From: Lepidostoma basale
Taxonomy: Eukaryota > Arthropoda > Insecta > Trichoptera > Lepidostomatidae
Assembly (NCBI GenBank): GCA_022606425.2
Contig: JAHDVF020000902.1
Span: forward strand, 372,001 to 436,000
Direction: 5' to 3'
Length of the DNA: 64,000 nucleotides
This document shows positions 1 to 11,648 of this stretch, piece after piece. The notes beneath the pieces were generated by a model. It was not told where the DNA came from. It saw only the letters and a program-made list of their open reading frames with translations, and searched no databases. The position numbers and the translations under genes were made by a program. Each line of letters starts with the position of its first letter. Position 1 is the stretch's first letter.

Positions 1-500
1 ACTCCTCTATCCTGGAATACCTCTCGAGATCCTCTACGTTCGTAAATCGTAACACGCACGCTCGTCGATTTTTCGGTCTTCGAATGTGACCGCCGTTTAT
101 TATTTAATTAATTTGGTCATTACATGCTTTCCTTGGTCTTCCACGGCTTCTCTTTCCACTCACGCTACTTGTATACAAGATTTTAACAATTTTTCTCTTG
201 TCCATTCGTTGCATGTGTTCAAACCATCTCAGATATCCTTTTATTTATTTTACTTATGATGCAATCGTCTGTCTTACATTTCTTTCTTATTTCGTCATTC
301 AGAATCCTATCATAATATCGTTTTTCCAAACATTATTCACAGTGATCTTATTTCTACGGCATTTATTTTATGTTGATTTTTCTGTTCAGTCAGCTCCAAT
401 CTTCACTTCCATATATAAGGGTTGGCACTAGAGCTCCATTATGTACTGCCATCTTGCGTCAATGGATATATTTCTATTTGCTATGAAGACTTTCATCGTG
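1..500 (-). mobile_element. L-A LINE fragment, diverged, 5'-truncated
   Basis: The minus strand resembles the C-terminal reverse-transcriptase region of the L-A element seen better at 28724-29496. Landmarks in order are the region around CATGTAATGACC, the GRPRKTWHD equivalent, the RWFGHMER equivalent near 220 and the LPTLMYGSEAWNW equivalent near 395-420. Frames are broken by indels, so this is a dead copy. It continues left of the window. Confidence 0.6.
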
Positions 501-504
501 TTTG

Positions 505-1141
505 ATAACTAACTAACTAAATAACCATCACGCCGTCTCCCCGAATGGGTAGGCAGAAAGAATGGACTACCACACTTTTCTTTCCTGACATATTTCTCTC
601 GCTTCCTCAACATTCATACATCGTGTCATGCACGCGCGTCAATTTCTCTGACTCCTCACATGGCCGACATTCAATATATGATTTATTTGATCGTGACACG
701 TTTTCCTTGGTCTTCCTCTATTTCTGGTTCCATTTACATCGTTAACATATAATTTTTTAATCATTCTTTCTTCATTCATTCTTTCCATTTGTCCAAACCA
801 TCTTAATGATCCTCTCATTAGTTTGTTCATAACACCATCATTCGCACCGCATTCACTTCTTATATTTTCATTCGACACTCTATCATACACAGAGTATCCA
901 CACATTCGTCTAAGAGATCTCATTCCTACTGCATTTATTCTACTTTCATCCTTATTTTGCCAGTTCCATGCTTCACTTCGATACGTAAGGGTCGGTAGAA
1001 AAACACCATTGTGCACTGCCATTCTGGCTTTTTTGGATAGGTTTTTGTTTGCGATGACAACTTTAAGTGCACCATTTACTTTGTTGCCCGCCCCAACCCT
1101 TCTTTCAATATCAATTCCACTCGCCCATCTCTTGTAAACAT
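505..1141 (-). mobile_element. L-A RTE-like LINE, 5'-truncated copy with TTAG tail
   Basis: The 3' end is at the low coordinate: TAACTAACTAACTAA (the (TTAG)n tail read on the other strand), then the conserved 3' end CCATCACGCCGTCTCCCCGAA. The minus strand encodes about 178 residues of reverse-transcriptase C-terminus (ERRVGAGNKVNGALKVVIA, LRRMCGYSVYDRVSNENIRS, RGRPRKTCHDQIN). Only the distal end of the element was inserted, as is usual for non-LTR elements. Confidence 0.8.
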
Positions 1142-1440
1142 ACAATATCCATAGAAATAAGTGTCCTTTTCTCATAAAATTAGCACGCGGGTAATTGAAT
1201 TAGAAATGTGTCTACTTTCAGCACTTAGTCGAACACGTATGCGCAGCTATTATGCAAAATATCCTTTATCCGAATAATTGCACATGACAGCGCACCTGCA
1301 TTCACATACAATAGTGTCAATACGCTGAGCACACTGTTAGTGAACTGGAATGTAAATAAACATTAAATCAAACTATCAGACAATGATTTCTATGCCAAAG
1401 TACTGCCCTTTGGAGATAGTTTATAACAGTGTTTCCTCTC
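1142..1440. other. Unannotated AT-rich spacer
   Basis: I see no gene, repeat arm or regulatory motif that I can support here. Confidence 0.4.
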
Positions 1441-1600
1441 TCTCTCTGGTTTCAATCCTGGGATTGGTTTGCAGCAATTTCCTCTAATATTCTCTTCCAT
1501 TCTTCCCTGCCTTGTGCGACTCTTTTGAAATCTGCATATGATGAGCAGCGCACGTCCACCAACAGGTCCTCCAGATACTCTCGGCGTGGGCGTCCCCTAG
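1441..1600 (-). mobile_element. LINE C-terminal coding fragment
   Basis: Read on the minus strand this gives GRPRREYLEDLLVDVRCSS followed by a REEWKRILEE-like segment. That is the usual end of RTE/BovB-like reverse-transcriptase proteins. The adjacent TTGCTGCAAACCAATCCC sequence also occurs in the long-tailed SINE at 1925-2368 and at 38030-38105. Confidence 0.5.
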
Positions 1601-1924
1601 AGTTTGTCCCTAGTGTTTCTTAACCGCATTGAAAGAATCGCCCCCTTTTCCACAGTAAAATTATCCAGCGCCCCCCCTACCAACAAAAAACGAAATTTAT
1701 TTTACACTTTATTGTAAATTGAATTTGAATTTCCTACTACAAAAAAAAATGATGACAAGTATAAATAGAACAAGTTATTATTTTTTAAAACCTTATGTAT
1801 TTATTGCATTTTATTTCATATTAATATCACATACATATAATATTATTTAAATAAAATACTTAAATAATTCTTTATAACATATTATTTATAATATATGTTA
1901 TAATCTTTATAACAACCATTACAA

Positions 1925-2368
1925 ATAAACTTTCGCAGTAAAACCTTCTTCATCTTCTTTTTCCTCTCCTATCGGAAGTTGGACAACATCATGGATAATG
2001 TGATAATGATACTCGTATATAATTTTTTTATCTGTATGTTCTTCGCAAGTTTCAATCCAAGGGATTGGTTTGCAGCAAAGTTTGACATTTTTGCTAGTTC
2101 TTGGGATGCCACCTGGGACTTTAATATGATAGTGTTCCGTTGCTTTCCACATTTGCATACATCAAATTATTTTAACCCAATTGATGTTTACAAATTTGTA
2201 TTTATTTATACTCATAACATGTGATAGGTAGCTTACCTGTCGCTGTTTTATTGTCAAGTGAATTCTAAACCAGACCAAAGTCAGTGTGAAAATCACACTG
2301 CCATCGCCGAAAAACGAACCCAGAACTTTCATGTGGCAGTTATAGCTCTTGCCACTCTGCACACAAGT
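1925..2368 (-). mobile_element. S1 tRNA-derived SINE with the long tail
   Basis: The minus strand starts with a decayed tRNA-like head near 2368. It continues into the body shared by all S1 copies (CACACTG...TTTGGTCTGGT...GACAATA) and then into a tail with GTGGAAAGCAACG, AAAGTCCCAGGTGGCATCCC and GCTGCAAACCAATCCC. The same head-to-tail arrangement recurs at 37850-38105, which argues for one composite SINE subfamily. The 79-residue open frame over the tail is probably not a gene. Confidence 0.6.
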
Positions 2369-2614
2369 TGTCATAAAGATAGTATGATCTAATAAAATTA
2401 TTAATGTTTTAAAATCATTCTTGTAGTGGTGTAACTCTTGGCGCTTGACCTAGCATGCTTGTGTTCGATCGTAAATGTAGTGTAAAAATACGTAGGTACT
2501 ATGTCCTTTATTAAAATAACTATTATCATTTTATCAAACATTGGAATTGTATAAAAAACATATTGATTTTTTTATACTAGCAAAAAAATCGTTTTAATTT
2601 ATATTTTATCGATA

Positions 2615-3113
2615 GGTTGTTTTTTTAGAGGCATAAAATACATATTCAAAATGAAAAAAGAAACATTTTAAAATAACGTTAATGTCTATGATATTGAATA
2701 TATTTAATAGATACTTTTATGCCATTATTGTTTAAATATGATTTCGGTCATATGAGCGCCACGGCTATCTCGAATGTATCGTGAAGTTCAATTTTCGACA
2801 ATTGTCGTCTTTGTGGATACATATTATCTACTAGAGTGTATGTGGTGCGAAAACGATCATTGGTCTTCCGAAAAACTTGCTCGGATGGAAGATTATGTCG
2901 ACCGTAAAATGGACGTTGTGCACGATAAGTTTGGCGAACCGAAACATAATTTTCAAAATAAATTTGCACAATTTGCAAATGTATCTATGTCTAATGTCTA
3001 TTCATGGTAAAATGGTAAAACGTACTGACTACAAATCAACTATCAACTGTCAAATTGACATTCTGTTGAAATTATGTTGCTAGTTTTAAAACCAAACCTC
3101 TAAAAAAACACCC
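2615..3113 (-). mobile_element. Miniature mariner-like element with DUF4817-type relic
   Basis: The ends are inverted repeats of 17 bases with one mismatch (GGTTGTTTTTTTAGAGG on the left, GGGTGTTTTTTTAGAGG on the complement of the right end). A TA dinucleotide flanks each end, as expected for mariner/Tc1 insertion. The minus strand encodes about 76 residues (IYFENYVSVRQTYRAQRPFY, then GRHNLPSEQVFRK) that resemble the helix-turn-helix N-terminus (DUF4817) of insect transposases. The rest of the transposase is missing, so it can move only with help. Confidence 0.65.
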
Positions 3114-3119
3114 TATATA

Positions 3120-3866
3120 TATTTAAATGTTGCTTGCATAGCGGTTGCTTTACGGATTAAGATACTTTAGATAAGTAATAAATTTAGTGATATATATTAT
3201 ATATCACGTCATATATATTATAGCAGTCTCCACTTCTAACCATGAACGAATTGCTATTTTTAAATTTACGGATAAACCGTCTTCCTAAACTACTTAAAAA
3301 TTTCACTTTGTGTTACGAGTATTTTGATAATTTACGATTACGTCTAGACACTTTAATTTCAAATAATGCCTTCTTAATTTGAGTTATGGGAATTTAGATT
3401 CCTCGAAATATTTGAGAGATCGACCACAAAATGACCTCATATATTTTCTCTCGTATGACACGTATTGTCGCACCTGCATATCATTGGCTATTTAATTGCG
3501 TTGAACTTCCATTGTTCTATAAAACAATTACAGAACAAGCCGTTACTAGGTGAATTAATTAAATAGATAGTAAGTTTGTCAAAAAGTTCCAGCAACTAGT
3601 ATTAAAAAAAAATACCAAAAATGTTAACTCACTATTTACATATTTAATATATTTTAATGTCAAAAGGAGCAATGTGTACTAGCTACACAACACCCGTAAA
3701 AGAAGGCATAAACATATGTTTTTATTTTAAAAATAAAATATTTAACATATCAAGAATGTGCACTTATAATTAAATCAGACGATAACACATTGCAACAGTT
3801 TTGTTAGTGCATGCTTCAGAGTTCAATTGATGAATATTGATATGGTCGCTCGAATAATGTAAAATT
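3120..3866. other. Unannotated AT-rich spacer
   Basis: No gene seen. Near 3190-3230 there is a small ATATATTATATATCACG imperfect palindrome. Nothing else is supported. Confidence 0.4.
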
Positions 3867-4216
3867 TACTTCTTCTTCTTCTTTTTCGAGTGCCCTGTCG
3901 GGTCCCCCCAACGTTGGCGATCACCTCGGCGAACCTTTCCCTGTCTTGCGCCGCTCGGAACAGCTCCTCCACATTTCTGATGCCGGTCCACTCCTTCACG
4001 TTTCGCAGCCAGGACATTTGTCTCCTACCGGGCCCTCGGCGTCCCTCAATCTTCCCCTCCAATATCAGCTGAGAAGGTGGTACTTTTCCCCACGCAGTAT
4101 ATGACCCAGATGTGAGATATTTCGAACCTTGATAGTTGATAACAATTCTCTGTCAACTCTAGCTCGCCTCAGGACTTTGGTATCGGTTACCATGTCTGTC
4201 CATGGAATTCTGAGCA
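3867..4216 (-). mobile_element. L-B LINE 3' fragment
   Basis: The minus strand encodes the C-terminal reverse-transcriptase tail with EGKIEGRRGPGRRQMSWLRN, EWTGIRNVEELFRAAQDRER and VIANVGGTRQGT. Related copies lie at 24225-24620, 47417-47751 and 62527-62828. The 3' end runs into AGAAGAAGAAG, a simple repeat typical of these elements. Confidence 0.75.
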
Positions 4217-4424
4217 TTATTTACTAGTATTTAATTTAATTCCGTGTTAATCTAGTTTTTCCGGTATTTAATTTAATTAACTTACTAGTATTTTATTTAA
4301 TTCCGTTAACAGCTTTCGACTTCGGTTATTATTATATTACAACGCAATGCCGCAAATGGAAATTGTTGAATATTAATTTATAATGTTTACGTTTCTAATC
4401 GATCAACCTGAAAAGAAATGTTTA

Positions 4425-4850
4425 TGAAGCGTGTGTGCTGCCAGTTGCTACTTATGGCCTCTAAACTGTAACATTGTCCAAACAAAGTGCCGAGAAACTA
4501 CGAGTGACTCAAAGTGCCATAGAATGAGCCATGCTAGGAATAAGCCTAAGAGACAGAGTCAGAAACGATACGGTGAGAGAAAAAACAAACGTCACTGACA
4601 TCATCTACCGGGTAGCGACTCTAAAGTTGCAGTGGGCAGGTCACGTAGTCAGAAGCTTGAACGAAAAATGGACAAGAAGATTGGTGACTTGGAGACCGTG
4701 GGCGGCAAAGAGAATCACAGGGCGACCGCAACTACGATGCAAAGATGACCTGAACAGAAATGTTGAAATAACCTGTCTGTGACTTGAAAGCGAATGGAAA
4801 AGGCTATTGTCCAGGAGTGGACGGATATAGGCTGAAAAAGAAGAAGAATA
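4425..4850 (+). mobile_element. L-C RTE/BovB-like LINE 3' fragment
   Basis: The plus strand carries VCVLPVATYG, MLGISLRDRVRND, LKLQWAGHVVRS and TGRPQLRCKDDLNR. These are the conserved C-terminal features of RTE-type reverse transcriptases. There are internal stops, so it is inactive. It ends in GAAGAAGAATAAATG. Confidence 0.7.
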
Positions 4851-5084
4851 AATGTTTATAATTGTTTAATAAAAATATATTATTTCCAAAACAATCAGAT
4901 AACACCCCATATAAAATATTTAATATTGTTGAAAATGTCAGTTTTTCGATAAATTTCATCGTATTTTATAGGAGCGACTTATATTGCATTTCTATTTATT
5001 AATGGCATTGTCATTCTATTTATTAATATTATAAATTTTACATTATTTTATTGATAAACGAAATAATAACAAATTTATAATATT

Positions 5085-5180
5085 AACGAACACGTCCGTT
5101 TTCTAGAGTTTGCACGATATTTTATGTAAGTGACATTTTACGGCTCGCTAGGGCATTATCAGATTGTAATCAAAATTACG
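5085..5180. repeat. FB-A fold-back repeat, left half only
   Basis: Contains AACACGTCCGTTTTCTAGAG and TTTTATGTAAGTGACATTTTACGGCTCGC...GGGCATTATCA. This is the left arm of the FB-A family without its partner arm. Confidence 0.55.
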
Positions 5181-5194
5181 AAATGACAAAAAGT

Positions 5195-5345
5195 TTAAAT
5201 ATATCCACGTTTAAATATCGTGCGATCACAAACAAGTCATTTTATTTAACTTACTCTCTAGAAAGGAGAAAGGGATAATCCGCCACACTTTGAAATTTTG
5301 GCACACTTCTTTCATATATTAAAATATAAAAAATTAAACACATCG
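5195..5345. repeat. Dispersed repeat, pair of 36640-36800
   Basis: ATATCCACGTTTAAATATCG through CCGCCACACT and ACACTTCTTTCAT matches 36640-36800 over about 150 bases with scattered changes. The family is not identified. Confidence 0.55.
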
Positions 5346-5483
5346 TTTTTCGATTTTTTATTCAATATAAACTCCCTTTCGATTTTTTTACACAAATCGA
5401 TTTTTTAATCAATTAAAACACTACACTTTTTTTTAATCAATTAGCAACAGCGACATAATCTCGTTTATAACTAGTTTATATTA

Positions 5484-5520
5484 ATCTCTCAATGATGAAA
5501 GCCTTCGAAACATGTCGAGA
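5484..5520 (+). other. Hammerhead-like core, degenerate
   Basis: TCTCAATGATGAAAGCC followed by TTCGAAACATGTCGAGA. It keeps TGATGA, GAAAC and the ATGTC cleavage-site context, and TCTC can pair with GAGA as stem I with an offset. The CTGA start is mutated and stem II is very short, so activity is unlikely. Confidence 0.35.
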
Positions 5521-5704
5521 AAAATAATCTCAAAAGTGTAAAAAGAGCGTTTTCATTCATTAAAAAATCACCAAAAAACCGTGAATACGTGGAACATAAA
5601 TTAAATAGACAGTATGTGCACCATCTAAAAAGAACATTTTGTGTTAAACAATTTTTATTTTGTTATTTTATTCTATAACTTTGTATTTTATATTATTTGT
5701 TTTA

Positions 5705-5903
5705 GATTTTTTTGTGGATGTTGGACGATTGAAGTGTACGCGGGAGATGCTTAATGGTGGCGATGAGGTTCGCAACTCATCGCGTCTCCGGCGGGGTGAA
5801 AAGTGAAGGATGGAGTGCCGCATCAGTTAAAGAGTGACAGTCTATTCTTTTTGCCTACCCTTTCGGGGAGACGGCGTGATGGTTAGTTAGTTAGTTAGTT
5901 TTA
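5705..5903 (+). mobile_element. S2 non-coding element sharing the L-A 3' end
   Basis: The body runs from TTTGTGGATGTTGGACGAT through GGCGATGAGGTTCGCAAC and GGATGGAGTGCCGCATCAG. It then joins the L-A terminus (CATTC..TTGCCTACCC..GGAGACGGCGTGATGG) and (TTAG)n. Three other copies lie at 8739-8992, 27722-27901 and 41367-41537. It has no coding frame and probably uses the L-A reverse transcriptase. Confidence 0.75.
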
Positions 5904-6213
5904 AAAAATCACCATTTATTAAATGTTAATATTTCGATAAACTCAAAATAAATACAATTTTAGTTGTTGAATTGTGACGTTAAACCACCAATGCGTATAA
6001 GGGTCACAATGTTGTTTTCACCTTAAATAAAACCGTATACAAACATTAAGGTAAGGTACTGGAACTTACAGCGTATCATACGACGTGACACTAAATTTGT
6101 GGTTTTTGCTCCATAGACAACAAAACGAACAAATATAGGGTTTTTCGAAAGCGGTGTTACATTTCCTATTGTGAGCGATAGTTCATCGTATTTAATGATA
6201 CTGTCTTCTTTTT

Positions 6214-6716
6214 AAACCTAAAATGGAAGTGCACGATGGTGTTCTTGTAGCGACCCTTATATATGGATGCGAAGCATGGAACTGGCAAAAGAAGGATGAA
6301 AGTATAAATGAAATGCAGTAGAAATGAGATTTCTTAGACGAATGTATAGAAAAAACTGTGTATGATAGAGTGTCAAATGAAAATATATTAAGTGAACGCG
6401 GTGAGAATATGATGAATAAAATAATGAAAGTAACATTAAGATGGTTTAGACACATGGAAAGAATGAAAAAAGAAATAACGAATAAAAAAAGATAAAAGAA
6501 TGGTTAAAAAAGTATACGTTAACGATGTAAATGGAGTACGGAGTCGAGGTAGACCGAGGAAAACATGGCATGACCAAATTAATAAAATTTTAAAGGTTGG
6601 TCATGTCAGAAGCCGGAAGAATCGACGTGCGTGTATGACTCGCTGTATGAATGTGGAGGAATCTAGAGAGGTATGTCAGGATAGATAAGTGTGGCGGTCC
6701 ATTCTCCCTGCCTACT
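6214..6716 (+). mobile_element. L-A LINE, degraded copy
   Basis: Plus-strand L-A sequence from the LPTLMYGSEAWNW region to the CCTGCCTAC 3' end. A 62-residue segment (VKKVYVNDVNGVRSRGRPRK) is still readable at 6500-6688. The (TTAG)n end is replaced by TTTG repeats. Confidence 0.7.
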
Positions 6717-6740
6717 TTATATGTGTTTGTTTGTTTGTTT

Positions 6741-6940
6741 GATAAAAAAAGTATATGTTTACGGTGTGAACGGAAAAAGAAATAGAGGAAGACGTGAAAT
6801 AATCAAACAAATCAAATATTGAATGTCGGCCACGTAAGGAGTCGGAGAAATCGACGTGCGTGCATGACACGATGTATGAATGTTGAAGAATCGAGAGCAG
6901 TTTGTCAAGAAAGAAAGTGTGGCAGTCCATTATTTCATTT
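6741..6940 (+). mobile_element. L-A LINE, short second copy
   Basis: Repeats the last 200 bases of L-A (AAGTATATGTTTACGGTG..., GTCGGCCACGTAAGGAGTCGG..., TGTGGCAGTCCATT) directly after the previous copy, separated only by TTTG repeats. This suggests a second insertion into, or duplication of, the first. Confidence 0.65.
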
Positions 6941-7161
6941 CATTAACTTGACTTGAGTCGTTAAGGTGAGTGAAGAATAAAAAACCGCATTTATACATCG
7001 AATTTTGAATAAATATTTTTTTTTAATATCAAAAACGAAATATATACGTATTTTAATAAATTAAAACAGTGTTTTCTCCACCTAAAATAATAAAATAATT
7101 GTGTTTTAATGAAATTTATTATTTATTTATTATTTATTCCGACTTATTTATTTATTTATTC

Positions 7162-7195
7162 CGAGAAGATGGCAGCAGGCTGCCGAAACCGGCCA
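7162..7195 (+). other. Hammerhead-like hairpin, degenerate
   Basis: GAGAAGATGGCAGCAGGC followed by TGCCGAAACCGGCC. GGCAGC pairs with GCTGCC, followed by GAAAC, matching the layout of the other cores. The cleavage triplet reads GCC instead of GTC. Confidence 0.3.
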
Positions 7196-7199
7196 ACGT

Positions 7200-8560
7200 T
7201 AAACACAAGCGGAAGCTCCCTTTATATATAATAATAAATCAATTTTGTATAATTTTTATTTATTTATTTTCATTATATTTGAAAAACTTTATATTTTCAC
7301 AAATGTCTTTCGGACTGCACACATCCTTCTTTACTGTAAATGTTTTAATAAAATTTTAATCCACCGCGTAAAGTGTAGGCAAATGTATATATATATTTTC
7401 AATTTTTTAATTATACCTTTAAAGATCAATTATAACATGTATAATTTACATCATAAATAGAATTTTTATAATTGATATAATATTAAGTATCAAAAATGGT
7501 CTAAATTTTTCAGTTACATCACAAAGAGCTTTCACATTGGACTTACATATTCGTATATGACCCGGACATGTCGACTTAAAAAATATTTGTTTTCTCAAAC
7601 ATACATCAGTGACATTATTAAATTATTTGAACTGGTAGGGATACTTTCTACAGTATTCATATTTATAAAAAAACATGTAGTAAAAAGATTTTTTAATGAC
7701 ACAAAATTAAAATTTTGCGAGAATTAGAACGTTCTTCACAATTAAGAAATAACCTAGAAATTTTGCGGAAATCAAACTTCACCAGTGACACGGATGCTGC
7801 TACGTTTTTACTGTGCCAAGAGCAAAAGTTGTCGTTTTTTTACGATGGCAGTGTTAATTATTTAAAAAAAAAACTCTTACTTTCGCTATTAGAGCACATT
7901 TAATGAGAATATAAAATAATGAAACCAATATATAAACTATGAGAACCGTCATATAACACGTAAAAAATAATTCTTCAAACTCCATGACCCGAGACCGTTC
8001 AAACGTAATCTCTAAACCTTAAAATGCAATTCAAATGCGCCTTTCTATTGTGTTTTTTTCCGTACGTCTCTCCGAAATTCACCGAAAGTATCACGTGATA
8101 ACAATGCGGTGTATTTTCACGCAATGTGAACCGTAAATACGACACATTATTCCAATGTCGTGATCCAAATTAGAGAATCAAGATTTAACCGAACACGAAA
8201 ATAGTAACTACAGATTTTTTTTGGGAAGCTGATAGGCGAGCTTAGAGCGCATTCATCAAAAGCGAATTCTTCGAAAATTATTTCATCGAAATGATTTTTT
8301 TTAATTGTTACGTAATTTAAAAACGTGATTTTTTGTTTAAATAAAAAAAAATGTGTATGTAAATACAAACGTAACCTCTCCGTTTTTTTTTCATAATTAC
8401 AAAATCTTTACAATCATTATCAATTTTAATAGTGAATTTTAAGAGGGAAATTATTTAAAAAGAAATAAAAATATATATATTTTATTCGTTACAAAATATA
8501 TTGCATTCCAGATAGAACATATATAACTGTTGTCAAGTTTTTTCATATAAAGATTTAAAA
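7200..8560. other. Long unannotated AT-rich stretch
   Basis: No gene, transposon end or repeat arm recognised. The 62-codon open frame at 7715-7903 has no features I recognise and its upstream context is not exon-like. Confidence 0.4.
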
Positions 8561-8562
8561 TC

Positions 8563-8735
8563 TTCGACCTTCGTGGCGGAGTGGTAAGAGCTCTGACTTC
8601 TATACCGAAGGTCCCGGGTTCGATTCCCAACGATGGCAGTGTGATTGTCACACTGTCTTTGGTCTGGTGTAGAATTCACGAGACAATACAATGGCGATAG
8701 ATTGGCTAACTATCCCATGTCATGAGAATCATCAA
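8563..8735 (+). mobile_element. S1 tRNA-derived SINE
   Basis: The head is tRNA-like: CTTCGTGGCGGAGTGGTAAG (A box) and GGTTCGATTCCC (B box) about 35 bases apart. The S1 body follows (GTGTGATTGTCACACTGTC, TTTGGTCTGGTGTAGAATTC, GCGATAGATTGGCTA). It lacks CCA-type maturity features and its tail is cut, so it is a SINE and not a tRNA gene. S2 starts immediately downstream. Confidence 0.8.
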
Positions 8736-8738
8736 TAT

Positions 8739-8992
8739 AACTAACTAACTGACTAACCATCACGCCGTCTCTCCGAAAGGGTAGGCAGAAAGAATGAACT
8801 GTCACACTTTTACTGATGCGGCACTCCATCCTTCTCTTTTCGCCCCGCGGGAGACGCGGTGTGATGGGTTGCGAACCTCATCGCCACCAATAGGCATCTC
8901 CCGCACACACTTCGATCGTCCAACACCCACAAAATAAATCTAAAACAAATAATATAAAATACAATGATATAAAATAAAATAACAAAATAAAA
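8739..8992 (-). mobile_element. S2 element, most complete copy
   Basis: Starts with CTAACTAACTGACTAACCAT (tail) and the L-A 3' end. It then has the S2 body (TGATGCGGCACTCCATCC, GGTTGCGAACCTCATCGCC) and an A/T-rich start with AAAACAAATAATATAAAATA. Length is about 250 bases. Confidence 0.75.
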
Positions 8993-9008
8993 ATAATTAA
9001 ACACGAAA

Positions 9009-9078
9009 TGTTATTTTTAGACTACTTAATTTTTGTTCCACGTTGTTATTTTTAGTCTACTTAATTTTTGTTCCACGA
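9009..9078. repeat. Two-copy 35-bp tandem repeat
   Basis: TGTTATTTTTAGNCTACTTAATTTTTGTTCCACG occurs twice in a row with one difference (period 35). Confidence 0.75.
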
Positions 9079-9159
9079 ATCCACCGTTTTTTTAATTTAT
9101 CACATAATGTAAAAACACATAATGTTTTTTCGATCAATATAATTATTACAGCTAAAAAT

Positions 9160-9205
9160 AATGTGTATTCAGTAATTGGGTTCAAACGACCTGTTGTATA
9201 CAAGA
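9160..9205. repeat. Dispersed repeat shared with 42817-42862
   Basis: CAGTAATTGGGTTC followed by ACCTGTTGTATACAA recurs near 42822 with minor changes. Family unknown. Confidence 0.5.
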
Positions 9206-9462
9206 AAGAAAAAAATAATAATAATAATTTCAATTAATTGCATAATATATAATTAAATTTTATATAAACTGCGTTTTAACGAGCTGGTTTCTTAAATATC
9301 TCAATCGTTCACCACCATGTTTATAAAATAACTCATTTTAAAAACTTTGCTGTAATACATTTTTTATGTTTTGTTTTAATTATAAATCTTTTGGAATAAG
9401 TTATTATATATAATTTTGCATAAATGTTAATCTAATGAATAAGTATAGAAGAAAACTGAGCT

Positions 9463-9920
9463 TTATGTTTTGGTTGTAATTTTACAGTCTGAATTCGGTA
9501 AACGTACTAAAAGAATTTCGATGAATTTCGCATGCGAGGTTTTTGACAATTTACTAAATCGGCAAATGTTTAGCAATTCTTTTTTTTGTTGTAAAAACGT
9601 TACATTAAGGTCATTCACATACGTGTTAAGCGAATCATCAAGTAGATTCATCATTCCGAGACACATTGTAGCGTTCCGTCTAATTCCAGGGTCAAATCTC
9701 AAAGGAGACAATTCGCACTGAAGGGAAAGTAGAACAAAAATGTTCATAGCGTTTTGGTGAAATTTGCAAAAAACGAAAAGAGTCTGGTTGCCGAATGGCG
9801 AAGCGCTAATTGCCAGTCCATTGTTCCCGGCGGATCAGATGTTTGATTGGCGAACGCTGTTTCAGGAGATTAATCACGCCTGATCGAGAATCGCCACTTT
9901 CTTTTGTCGCTTCCCAGGTG
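9463..9920. other. Unexplained region with open frames and a GC-richer patch
   Basis: A 94-codon frame on the minus strand (9747-9463) and an 83-codon frame on the plus strand overlap. At 9780-9920 base composition rises well above its surroundings, with no repeat match in the window. It ends at CTTCCCAG|GTGCTT, which could be a splice donor. I do not recognise a protein. It could be a gene relic or a regulatory island upstream of gene 1. Confidence 0.25.
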
Positions 9921-10149
9921 CTTTAACCCCCTTCTTACCCACGTAACATATGTGTTACAATATATTTTTAACTAACGTAATTAATTTTGTTTTACTACTG
10001 TTGTTTCAAGATCACTCATTTTATTTCTTTATTTATTTTGTTATAAACGGAATAAATTCCAATACATTTTTTTATTACAGACAGTTTACGTAAATCTATG
10101 AAGATTTTATGAGCAACGGTAAAAATTAAGCCTAAGACGAGTTAAGTCG

Positions 10150-10400
10150 GTGGTCAGTCTTAATAATACAGGTAAGTATTGCAATAGGTTTTTAATGAAA
10201 GAAGGACACTATTATAAATGAGAATACAGGTATGTTGAATAATAAAGAAAGGACATAGTAAAAATTAAGAATGCAGGTATAAGATTATTAACGGGAGAAG
10301 TACAATTATAAAACTAAGACTACAGGTAGGTATATAGATTATTTAAGAACTACAAAAAGAAGACAAAGACCTTATTCAAATCGACATAGAAACAGAAGGT
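10150..10400. repeat. Diverged tandem repeat with CAGGTA cores
   Basis: The core CAGGTA recurs at about 10169, 10227, 10275 and 10323 (spacings 58, 48, 48). Each time it follows an A-rich stretch such as AAAATTAAGA. The units are diverged, so this is an old tandem array. Confidence 0.5.
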
Positions 10401-10494
10401 TCGAAAAATCACGTACATTAATACTAATGACAAATAGATATACTTTCTTTGGTGGAAGAAACAATAGTGTCTACTTTAACCCCCTTCATACTCA

Positions 10495-10770
10495 TATAAC
10501 ATATCTCACGCTTAATAGAACACTGGCTTAACTCAAAAAAGCAAGTTTTGCTCAATCTGACATGAGTCGGTGTTTTAACAAAGACAGTCGAAAAACACGT
10601 ATGAATGAAAAATACCGATACAGTGTAATGGAGGTCAACTGGCGGAATTTTCACTTAATTTTAACGCGAAACGATGGATAGCGTTAACACAAGCCTCTGT
10701 CTAATGTTAACTCAATTATGTCCTAAACCATAATCGGTCAGTTAACTATTAAGCGTGTGATATGTGTTAC
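10495..10770. repeat. Inverted-repeat element
   Basis: ACATATCTCACGCTTAATAG near 10500-10520 is matched in inverted orientation by CTATTAAGCGTGTGATATGT near 10747-10766, bounding about 270 bases. Related sequence (ACCCCCTTC...CATA, TTTTAACT..CGTAATTAATTTTG) lies at 9930-10010. Confidence 0.55.
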
Positions 10771-11002
10771 AGCGTGTTTTTAACTCACGTAATTAATTTT
10801 GATTTACTACTGTTGAGTTAAGACAACTCATTTGACAAATAGATATACATACTTTCTTTGTGTGGAAGAAATAAAAACATATTTGAGGTTTTGCGATTCT
10901 TGTGATACCTACGCTCATGAAGAATGTGTAGGATTATGAGCAACTGACAAAGAAAAATATTAAAATGTGTCAAATAATTTATAATGTAAAATCATGAGGT
11001 TA

Positions 11003-11541
<539 letters not shown>

Positions 11542-11545
<4 letters not shown>

Positions 11546-11648
11546 TTTCTACAGACTGTCAATTTCATAACTATCAATTATCAATTTGACAGTCTGTAGA
11601 AACAATGTTGCCAGTTTAAAAACTAAACCTCTAAAAAAAGAACACTAT
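11542..11648. mobile_element. Mariner-like element end with perfect hairpin
   Basis: Two 21-base arms (11542-11562 and 11586-11606) are perfect inverted repeats around a 23-base loop. The flank AACCTCTAAAAAAAGAACAC then TATA matches the right end of the miniature mariner at 2615-3113. It is therefore a terminal piece of the same family abutting the TA tract. Confidence 0.6.

Noticed and set aside
639..1175. Host gene reading of the 178- and 236-codon frames at 639-1175 and 28748-29458
   Set aside because: Both are reverse-transcriptase C-termini present in many copies with LINE 3' ends.
7715..7903. 62-codon frame as a small gene
   Set aside because: No leader, splice context, conservation clue or recognised motif.
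8568..8640. tRNA gene at 8568 or 17438
   Set aside because: A and B boxes are present, but the acceptor stem does not close and the sequence continues into a body shared by several copies, so it is a SINE head.
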